Positions 6,141-12,143 of a stretch of DNA of 20,401 bases are shown here, piece after piece. The position numbers were made by a program, and so were the translations under genes. Position 1 is the stretch's first letter. Each line of letters starts with the position of its first letter. This DNA is from Actinomycetota bacterium (GTDB taxonomy: Bacteria; Actinomycetota; Actinomycetes; S36-B12; UBA5976). The stretch is taken from positions 1 through 20,401 of the forward strand of contig CANLIF010000005.1 of assembly GCA_947491175.1 (NCBI GenBank), given 5' to 3'. The notes below the pieces were generated by a model. That model did no database searches. It saw only the letters and a program-made list of their open reading frames with translations, and was not told the origin of the DNA.

Positions 6141-6914
6141 GTGTCGGAATTTATCAGAGTTGAACGTCAAGAGCGGATTGCCATTATTCATTTAGATCGT
6201 CCCAAGATGAATGTGCTAAACCGTGCCATGCAGGAAGAAATCAAATCCGTAGCACTTGAGGTTTCAAGTTCAGATGAAGTACGTGCGGTTGTGATTTACG
6301 GTGGCGAACGCACCTTTGCTGCTGGCGCTGACATTAAAGAAATGATTGATTGGGATGGCGAAACTGCCAGACAAGAAACTCCAGGTTTGCAAGCATGCTT
6401 TAATGCCGTGGGTGACATTCCAGTTCCAACTATTGCAGCGATCACGGGATACGCACTTGGTGGCGGCCTAGAACTTGCTCTTAGTTGCGACTTTAGAATT
6501 GCGGCTTCTAACTCGGTTATGGGGCAACCGGAAATCTTGCTTGGCATCATTCCTGGTGGTGGTGGCACTCAGCGCCTAGCGCGACTAATTGGTCCATCAC
6601 GAGCAAAAGATTTAATTTTCACTGGGCGCCGTGTTAACGCTGAGGAAGCCTTGACTCTTGGTCTGGTTAACGAGGTCGTTGACTCAAGTGATGTCCTCAA
6701 GCGATCCATGGAGTTAGCCAATCTTTATGCAAATGGACCGGTCACAGCCATGAAGGCTGCCAAGCGAGGCATTGATAAAGGTGGCGAACAGCTGCTGGCC
6801 AATGGTTTGGTTATGGAGCAAGGGCTGTTTGCGGGTCAGTTTGATACCAATGACCAAAAGGTCGGCATGAAATCCTTTGTTGAAAATGGCCCAGGTAAGG
6901 CAGATTTCTCCTAG
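6141..6914 (+). CDS. Enoyl-CoA hydratase (crotonase family)
   Basis: Adds water to trans-2-enoyl-CoA, giving 3-hydroxyacyl-CoA; cytoplasmic. At 257 residues it has the standard single-domain crotonase length. Oxyanion-hole segments are FAAGADIKEM (59 to 68) and YALGGGLEL (104 to 112). The two catalytic glutamates, Glu111 and Glu131 (in GQPEILLGIIPG), match Glu144 and Glu164 of the rat enzyme in context and spacing, so this is a true hydratase rather than a divergent crotonase. The start codon is GTG with a leaderless-type -10 box. It lies directly before etfBA and within reach of the thiolase and hydroxyacyl-CoA dehydrogenase genes, consistent with short-chain beta-oxidation or crotonyl-CoA metabolism. 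Chain-length preference is not readable from sequence. Confidence 0.92.
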   Translation: MSEFIRVERQERIAIIHLDRPKMNVLNRAMQEEIKSVALEVSSSDEVRAVVIYGGERTFAAGADIKEMIDWDGETARQETPGLQACFNAVGDIPVPTIAAITGYALGGGLELALSCDFRIAASNSVMGQPEILLGIIPGGGGTQRLARLIGPSRAKDLIFTGRRVNAEEALTLGLVNEVVDSSDVLKRSMELANLYANGPVTAMKAAKRGIDKGGEQLLANGLVMEQGLFAGQFDTNDQKVGMKSFVENGPGKADFS

Positions 6915-6920
6915 TAACTT

Positions 6921-6939
6921 TGGCTTGCAATCTAAGCCA
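6921..6939 (+). terminator. Hairpin after the enoyl-CoA hydratase gene
   Basis: TGGCTT (6921 to 6926) pairs perfectly with AAGCCA (6934 to 6939) around a seven-base loop, starting six bases after the stop codon. No T-run follows, so it may be a weak terminator or a 3'-end stabilising hairpin. Confidence 0.3.
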
Positions 6940-6970
6940 GCCCTGAACTAGCGCCTTTTAATTAACCGAT

Positions 6971-6976
6971 TAGGCT
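6971..6976 (+). promoter_or_regulatory. Candidate -10 box for etfBA
   Basis: TAGGCT is identical to the -10 box proposed for the hydratase gene. If used, transcription would start near 6983 and leave a leader of about 88 bases before etfB. There is no clear -35 box. TTGACG at 6982 to 6987 is an alternative -35 for a promoter further downstream, but it lacks a good -10 partner. Confidence 0.3.
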
Positions 6977-6993
6977 GATCTTTGACGGATTGT

Positions 6994-7037
6994 ATCCAAT
7001 CTCACAGCTAATTGGATTGTGGAAATTGGTCGCCAAT
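6994..7037 (+). promoter_or_regulatory. CCAAT/ATTGG box array in the etfB leader
   Basis: ATCCAAT (6994 to 7000) and ATTGGAT (7011 to 7017) form a perfect 7-base inverted repeat with a 10-base spacer. A second pair, ATTGG (7025 to 7029) and CCAAT (7033 to 7037), has a 3-base spacer. It could be a regulator operator or alternative RNA hairpins upstream of the etfB ribosome-binding site. The remaining leader sequence shows nothing else I recognise. Confidence 0.35.
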
Positions 7038-7059
7038 GTAAGGCTTCGTCAAAGCGCTA

Positions 7060-7065
7060 AAGGAG
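7060..7065 (+). promoter_or_regulatory. Strong Shine-Dalgarno that sets the etfB start
   Basis: AAGGAG lies five bases before ATG 7071. It excludes the longer in-frame start at 6990, which has no ribosome-binding site and would add 27 residues unlike any EtfB N-terminus. Confidence 0.8.
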
Positions 7066-7070
7066 TTGGC

Positions 7071-7850
7071 ATGAAGATTTGTGTGTGTGTAAAGCAGGTT
7101 CCAGACAGCTGGGCAGAAAAGAAATTAACTGCCAGTGACAGCACGTTAGATCGCGCCGCTGCGGACCGAGTAGTAAATGAACTCGATGAATACGCCGTTG
7201 AAGAAGCCCTTCGAATTGTTGAAGCCAGCGAAGGCGAAGTAACAATCCTGTCCATGGGACCAGATGAAGCCGCTGACAGTGTTCGTAAAGCAATCTCTAT
7301 GGGAGCACATGCCGGAATTCACATCAGTGATCCTGCGCTACACGGTTCTGACGCGCTTGCCACATCACTAGTTCTTGCTAAGGCCCTCGAAGGCCGTGGC
7401 TTTGATTTGATTATTTTTGGTTCCGAATCAACAGATGCTCGCATGAGCGTTGTTCCTGCGATGGTTTCCGCTCGCCTTGGTTTGCCACAGATGACATTTG
7501 CAAACAAGGTAGAAATCAGCGGATCAACATTAACCATTCACCGCGTTACTGATTACGGCTACGACGAAGTGCAGTCAAGTCTGCCGGCCGTAGTTTCAGT
7601 AGTTGAAAAAACAAATGAGCCACGCTACCCATCGTTCAAAAACATCATGGCTGCCAAGAAAGCACCGATGGAAACTTTGAGTCTTGCTGACATTGGATTA
7701 GATGCAGCCTCGGTAGGCCTGGCAAATGCTTGGAGCGAAGTTAAAGATTTCGCAGAACGTCCAGCTAAGGCAAAGGGCACAGTAATTACCGATGAAGGTA
7801 ATGGCGCTGAAAAAATTGAAGAATTCCTCGTCACTCAGAAATTTATCTAG
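7071..7850 (+). CDS. etfB: Electron transfer flavoprotein beta subunit
   Basis: Beta subunit of ETF, the soluble heterodimer that accepts electrons from acyl-CoA dehydrogenases and passes them to the respiratory chain via ETF:quinone oxidoreductase. It is 259 residues, the normal length. It begins MKICVCVKQVPD, the usual strand at the AMP-binding domain. GSESTDARMSVVPAMVSARLGLPQ (around residues 116 to 139) is the conserved nucleotide-binding core. VVEKTNEPRYPSFKNIMAAK (around 178 to 197) matches the ETF-beta signature and recognition-loop region. It lies eight bases upstream of etfA in one transcription unit. Mycobacterial synteny (fixA) agrees. It probably serves beta-oxidation rather than nitrogen fixation or bifurcation, since no bifurcation-associated gene lies nearby. 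Confidence 0.95.
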   Translation: MKICVCVKQVPDSWAEKKLTASDSTLDRAAADRVVNELDEYAVEEALRIVEASEGEVTILSMGPDEAADSVRKAISMGAHAGIHISDPALHGSDALATSLVLAKALEGRGFDLIIFGSESTDARMSVVPAMVSARLGLPQMTFANKVEISGSTLTIHRVTDYGYDEVQSSLPAVVSVVEKTNEPRYPSFKNIMAAKKAPMETLSLADIGLDAASVGLANAWSEVKDFAERPAKAKGTVITDEGNGAEKIEEFLVTQKFI

Positions 7851-7858
7851 GAGAACTC

Positions 7859-8812
7859 ATGGCTGAAGTATTAGTACTAATCGAACATTCTGAAGGCACC
7901 GTCAAGAAAGTTGCGCTCGAACTCCTCGCAATGGCTGCTGGCATTGGTGAACCAAGTGCAGTTTTTGTTGGACCGGGCGCTGACGCTGCGCTTGCAACCC
8001 TTGGTGATCATGGCGCCAAGACCGTTTATGTCGCTGATGGTCAAGCATTCTTGGATCACGTTGTGGTCCCAACTGTTGATGTGCTGGTAAAACTTGTTTC
8101 GGAAAAGTCACCAGCAGCAGTTTTGATTCCATCTTCAGCAGATGGCAAAGAAGTTGCTGGCCGATTAGCGGTCGCAATTGACTCTGGTGTTATTACGGAC
8201 GCGGTTGCAGTATCAGCTGATGTTATTGCAACTCAAAACGTATTTGGTGGCGCAACCATAGTTCACTCAAAGGTTTCTAAGGGAACTCCAGTAATTACAG
8301 TGCGCACAAATTCAATCGCGCCAGTGCAAACCGGAGGTTCAGCAACTCGTGTTGATGTTGCGGCAGAAGTAAGCGCTGCTGCAAGTGCAACCAAAGTTGT
8401 AAATCGAGTTTCAGTGCAAAAGAGTGGCCGCCCAGATCTATCCGAAGCTGCCATCGTGGTTTCAGGTGGTCGCGGTGTTGGTGGCGACGAAGGCTTCACT
8501 AACGTCATTGAGCCGTTAGCCGATTCACTTGGCGCTGCAGTTGGTGCATCACGCGCTGCAACTGACGCTGGTTGGTACCCACACCAATTCCAGGTTGGGC
8601 AAACTGGAAAAACCGTTTCACCTCAGCTTTATGTTGCAAGTGGAATCTCCGGGGCAATCCAGCACCGAGCCGGCATGCAAACTTCAAAGACCGTTGTCGT
8701 TGTTAACAAAGATGCAGATGCACCGATCTTTGATTTAGCTGACTTTGGTGTTGTTGGCGACCTACATTCAGTAGTTCCAGATTTAACTGCTCGGGTAAAC
8801 GCCCGCAAGTAG
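7859..8812 (+). CDS. etfA: Electron transfer flavoprotein alpha subunit
   Basis: FAD-carrying alpha subunit of ETF, partner of the preceding gene. It has 317 residues, normal length. The N-terminal domain (about 1 to 180) has the adenine-nucleotide-hydrolase-like fold shared with EtfB. The C-terminal FAD domain carries VSGGRGVGGDEGF (about 201 to 213), VGQTGKTVSPQLYVASGISG with IQHRAGM after it (about 241 to 267), and a terminal DLHSVVPDL. AGGAG at 7849 to 7853, overlapping the etfB stop, is six bases or less from the ATG, giving strong coupled translation. A weak hairpin with a short T-run follows the gene, consistent with the end of the etfBA unit before the desulfurase operon. Confidence 0.95.
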   Translation: MAEVLVLIEHSEGTVKKVALELLAMAAGIGEPSAVFVGPGADAALATLGDHGAKTVYVADGQAFLDHVVVPTVDVLVKLVSEKSPAAVLIPSSADGKEVAGRLAVAIDSGVITDAVAVSADVIATQNVFGGATIVHSKVSKGTPVITVRTNSIAPVQTGGSATRVDVAAEVSAAASATKVVNRVSVQKSGRPDLSEAAIVVSGGRGVGGDEGFTNVIEPLADSLGAAVGASRAATDAGWYPHQFQVGQTGKTVSPQLYVASGISGAIQHRAGMQTSKTVVVVNKDADAPIFDLADFGVVGDLHSVVPDLTARVNARK

Positions 8813-8813
8813 T

Positions 8814-8832
8814 CACTAAATAGTGGGTTTTT
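8814..8832 (+). terminator. Weak rho-independent terminator after etfA
   Basis: CACTA (8814 to 8818) pairs with TAGTG (8821 to 8825), realistically a 4-base stem with a 4-base loop, followed by GGTTTTT. It begins two bases after the etfA stop. The stem is short, so efficiency is probably low. Confidence 0.35.
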
Positions 8833-8869
8833 GCTAATTCAGGCAAATCCACAAAGCAGTGATCTCATC

Positions 8870-8881
8870 TAGAATGGGACT
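8870..8881 (+). promoter_or_regulatory. Leaderless -10 box for the cysteine desulfurase operon
   Basis: TAGAAT at 8870 to 8875 is one of the best -10 matches in the window; six bases (gggact) separate it from GTG 8882. No Shine-Dalgarno precedes the GTG. The -35 region is unclear. Confidence 0.6.
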
Positions 8882-10072
8882 GTGGCGTATTTAGATAACG
8901 CTGCGACGACCCCAATGCTTCCGGAGGCCGTTGCGGCCATGACAAAGTTGCTCAGCGAGCCTGGCAACCCGTCATCTCTGCATGCCTCTGGCCGAAAGGC
9001 TAGACGTGCCGTAGAAGAATCTCGGGAACGCGTAGCGCTGGCAGTTGGCTGTGGGTCAGCAGAAGTAGTTTTTACTGCAGGTGGCACTGAGGCAAACAAT
9101 ATTGCGGTCAAGGGAATTGCTTGGGATCAACGAACTAAAGATCCGCGTCGGATTCGAGTTGTTGCAGGCAGTACTGAACATCACGCAGTTCTGGATCCAG
9201 TGCGCTGGCTCGGTGACTCAGAAGGCTTTGAAGTCACTTGGATCAAATCAGATTCGGAAGGAAACATCACACCTGATGCCCTTCGCGAAGCACTCGGCGA
9301 GGATCCAACTGACGTCGCTGTCGTAAGTGTCATTTTAGCAAATAATGAAGTCGGAACTGTTAATGACATCAAAGCGCTGACTGCGGTAACACGAGATTTT
9401 GGAATTCGCTTTCATACTGACGCAGTTCAGGCACCAGCTTGGCTCGATCTTAATTTTTCTGAGCTCGGAGTTTGTGCGATGACAATCTCGGGACACAAAG
9501 TGGGTGGACCGCACGGAATTGGCGCTCTAATTATTAGCCGTGACTGTCATGTCACTCCGCTAATTCATGGTGGCGGTCAAGAGCGTGACGTTCGATCTGG
9601 CACCCTCGATGCACCAGCCATAGTTGGTTTTGCTACGGCACTTGAAATTACTACGTCACGACGAACCGAGAACGTGGCTCGAGTCAGCGCACTACGTGAT
9701 GATCTGGTTAAGCGGGTAATGGAAATTGCGCCAGATGCAATTCACACCGGATCAAAAACTAATCGCCTGGCCAATAATGCACACTTTATTTTCCCTGGCT
9801 GTCTCGGTGACTCACTCTTGATGTTGCTTGATGCCCAAGGTGTGGAATGTTCAGTTGGTTCAGCCTGCAATGCAGGCGTCCCACAGCCTTCCAATGTACT
9901 GCTGGCAATGGGAGCAGACGAGGATGCAGCTCGAAGTACCTTGCGATTTTCGTTGGGAAGCACAACTAGCCAGAGTGACATAGACAAACTAATCGAAGTA
10001 CTTCCCAGTGCAATTGAACGAGCTAAGCGTGCGGGTGTTCCCAAAATAACTACCGCTCCGGTGCGTGTTTGA
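8882..10072 (+). CDS. Cysteine desulfurase (IscS/NifS type)
   Basis: PLP enzyme that takes sulfur from cysteine as a protein-bound persulfide, for tRNA thiolation and Fe-S assembly. At 396 residues it has typical length. The PLP lysine is Lys206 in SGHKVGGPHG, the ring-stacking His is His100 in GSTEHHAVLD, and the persulfide Cys is Cys329 in VGSACNAG on a loop of IscS-like length. The N-terminal YLDNAATTPM and GGTEANN (67 to 73) are family hallmarks. The start is GTG with a TAGAAT box six bases upstream. The stop overlaps the mnmA ATG by one base, so the immediate sulfur acceptor is probably MnmA. Whether it also feeds Fe-S assembly depends on whether the genome has a SufS, which is not visible here. 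Mycobacterial iscS is in the same genomic position. Confidence 0.93.
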   Translation: MAYLDNAATTPMLPEAVAAMTKLLSEPGNPSSLHASGRKARRAVEESRERVALAVGCGSAEVVFTAGGTEANNIAVKGIAWDQRTKDPRRIRVVAGSTEHHAVLDPVRWLGDSEGFEVTWIKSDSEGNITPDALREALGEDPTDVAVVSVILANNEVGTVNDIKALTAVTRDFGIRFHTDAVQAPAWLDLNFSELGVCAMTISGHKVGGPHGIGALIISRDCHVTPLIHGGGQERDVRSGTLDAPAIVGFATALEITTSRRTENVARVSALRDDLVKRVMEIAPDAIHTGSKTNRLANNAHFIFPGCLGDSLLMLLDAQGVECSVGSACNAGVPQPSNVLLAMGADEDAARSTLRFSLGSTTSQSDIDKLIEVLPSAIERAKRAGVPKITTAPVRV

Positions 10073-11163
10073 TGCGAGTATTAGCTGCACTTTCAGGCGG
10101 TGTGGATTCTGCAGTTGCAGCCGCACGAGCCGTCGATGCTGGTCATGATGTCACGGCGGTCCATCTTGCACTTTCCAGAAACCCACAATCGCACCGCACT
10201 GGTGCCAGAGGCTGTTGCACAATCGAAGACTCCAACGATGCATTTCGAGCTGCCGACATGTTGGGCGCACCGTTTTACGTCTGGGATTTATCTTCCGAAT
10301 TTCAAGAAAAAGTTATCGAAGACTTTATTTCCGAGTATGCGGCTGGGCGCACGCCTAACCCGTGCCTGCGCTGCAATGAAAGCATTAAATTCGAAGCAGT
10401 CTTGGACCGCGCCATGGCACTTGGGTTTGATGCAGTAGTTACAGGTCATTATGCCCAAATTTTTCATGGGAACAATGGCCCAGAACTTCATCGCGCAATA
10501 GATCCACTTAAGGATCAGTCTTATGTCCTTGGAGTACTAACTGCGGATCAGATTGCACATTCAATGTTCCCACTTGGGGACAGCACCAAAGTTGAAGTGC
10601 GCGCCGAAGCAGATCGACGTGGAATCTTGGTTGCAGCTAAGCCTGATAGTCACGACATCTGCTTTATTCCCGACGGTGATACTGCAGGTTGGCTATCGAG
10701 ACAGATTGAATCAGAGCCAGGAATCGTTGTTGACGCCGAGACTGGAAATAAAGTTGGAACACATGCAGGTGCGCACGCATTTACTGTGGGACAACGGCGT
10801 GGACTAGCACTTGGTAATCCAACTGGCGATGGCGAACGCCGTTACGTCGTCGATGTAGATGTGAAAAACAATGTTGTTATGGTTGGGCCGCCGGTGCTTC
10901 TGGACATCGACTTAATTGAAACGATTAAGCCACGCTGGGCTGGGCCGGTTCCAGTAAGTGGAACCCGAATCCATGTTCAGATTCGAGCGCATGGTGAGGC
11001 CTTGCCTGCAACACTTAATGTTGGCGATGATGACTTAGTAACCGTTCAGCTAGATGAGTATTTGCGCGGATTAGCCGCAGGCCAAGCCGCAGTTTTTTAT
11101 GACGGAACCCGCGTGATCGGAAGTGCGACAGTTTCTCGCTCGCGTCGATCGGCATCCGTTTAG
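10072..11163 (+). CDS. mnmA: tRNA-specific 2-thiouridylase
   Basis: Makes 2-thiouridine at wobble position 34 of Lys, Glu and Gln tRNAs, using ATP and persulfide sulfur from the desulfurase encoded immediately upstream. It has 363 residues. The PP-loop is SGGVDS (8 to 13). The catalytic Cys is Cys101 in PCLRCNESIKF and the second Cys of the pair is Cys197 in HDICFIPDGD; TGHYAQI (124 to 130) and DQSYVLGVL (148 to 156) are conserved tRNA and ATP-binding blocks. Cys98 in NPC is an extra cysteine near the active site. The start is ATG 10072, overlapping the upstream TGA (TGATG). The next gene begins with GTG overlapping this TAG by one base. No strong Shine-Dalgarno is visible, so translation is probably coupled. 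Confidence 0.95.
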   Translation: MRVLAALSGGVDSAVAAARAVDAGHDVTAVHLALSRNPQSHRTGARGCCTIEDSNDAFRAADMLGAPFYVWDLSSEFQEKVIEDFISEYAAGRTPNPCLRCNESIKFEAVLDRAMALGFDAVVTGHYAQIFHGNNGPELHRAIDPLKDQSYVLGVLTADQIAHSMFPLGDSTKVEVRAEADRRGILVAAKPDSHDICFIPDGDTAGWLSRQIESEPGIVVDAETGNKVGTHAGAHAFTVGQRRGLALGNPTGDGERRYVVDVDVKNNVVMVGPPVLLDIDLIETIKPRWAGPVPVSGTRIHVQIRAHGEALPATLNVGDDDLVTVQLDEYLRGLAAGQAAVFYDGTRVIGSATVSRSRRSASV

Positions 11164-12143
11164 TGCAACCTGCATCCGTAACGGGCGTTGGTGCTTGGCC
11201 GGGAACTGATGTTCATGAAGTAGCGGTAACTATCCGCGATGTCTGTCCGGATTTCCCGCACTTAGCCGAACTTCCAGAACGTGGTCCAGGCGCCGAAATG
11301 ATCGGGCGCACTATGGGTTTGATTTCCCAAATCGCCAGTGACTTCTCGGTTTCAACTGTTCCTTCTGGTTGGCGCTTAACAAGTGCTCGCGGCAAAGACA
11401 TGTTGCGCGCGGCTTCATTTATGAGTCAAGACTTAGATGAGATTGAATCGGTTTACCAGGGATACGCTGGTGATTTCAAAATTCAAGTTGTTGGTCCATG
11501 GACCTTGGCTGCAAGTATTGAAATTAGGTCTGGCGAGAAATTACTTCGTGACTTAGGCGCAGTTGCAGATTTGGCGCAAGCGTTGAGCAGCGCTGTACAA
11601 AGCCACGTAGCTGATGTTGTCCGAAGACTTCCACAAGCGCGAATCGCAGTTCAATTTGATGAACCCTTACTTCGAGATGTTTTGCGGGGATCAGTTCCGA
11701 CGCAAAGCGGCTGGGCTGCGTATGCCGCGGTAGAACCAAGCACTATTGGTGACACTTTGAAGTCAGTTAGAAGCGCGCACTTAGGCACGGCTATCGTTCA
11801 CAGTTGCGCTGATGAAATTCCATTTGACCTAATTCGCCAGTCGGGATTTACCGCAATTTCATATGACGTGGCTTTAGTCGGGGACATGGCAACCGATTAC
11901 CTAGGTGAACAGGTTGAGGCTGGTGGCTTTGTGATTTTAGGCATTGAGCCATCAACAACTGCCAGAGCTGTAGCCGGGGTTCGTCGACTTGGTGGGCGCA
12001 TTGGGTACTCAGATGAAGACTGGAACTCCTACATAGTTTTATCGCCACCATGTGACCTAATAGACATGCCATTGTCACAGGCCCGCGAGAGAATGGAATC
12101 ATTAAGTGAGGTTTCGCGCGCTTTAGTGGAGGTAGATCAGTGA
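11163..12143 (+). CDS. Short MetE-like (core-MetE) methionine-synthase family protein
   Basis: UROD/MetE-superfamily barrel of 326 residues, corresponding only to the catalytic C-terminal half of the roughly 750-residue cobalamin-independent MetE. It opens with VTGVGAWPG (6 to 14). VQFDEPLL (163 to 170) matches the MetE IDEPAL strand. His213 and Cys215 in VHSCA, Asp235 in SYD and Cys297 in SPPCDL fall at the positions of the four MetE zinc ligands (His, Cys, Glu, Cys), with Asp in place of Glu. A zinc-thiol methyl-transfer chemistry is therefore plausible. The methyl donor is unknown: short archaeal and some bacterial core MetE enzymes do not use methyl-tetrahydrofolate. The GTG start overlaps the mnmA stop by one base, and the TGA overlaps the ligA GTG by four. 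Mycobacterium has a similar gene here (Rv3015c). Biological role unproven. Confidence 0.75.
   Translation: MQPASVTGVGAWPGTDVHEVAVTIRDVCPDFPHLAELPERGPGAEMIGRTMGLISQIASDFSVSTVPSGWRLTSARGKDMLRAASFMSQDLDEIESVYQGYAGDFKIQVVGPWTLAASIEIRSGEKLLRDLGAVADLAQALSSAVQSHVADVVRRLPQARIAVQFDEPLLRDVLRGSVPTQSGWAAYAAVEPSTIGDTLKSVRSAHLGTAIVHSCADEIPFDLIRQSGFTAISYDVALVGDMATDYLGEQVEAGGFVILGIEPSTTARAVAGVRRLGGRIGYSDEDWNSYIVLSPPCDLIDMPLSQARERMESLSEVSRALVEVDQ
12128..12132 (+). promoter_or_regulatory. Shine-Dalgarno that sets the ligA start
   Basis: GGAGG lies seven bases before GTG 12140, inside the end of the MetE-like gene. It supports the GTG that overlaps the upstream TGA as GTGA. Confidence 0.75.
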
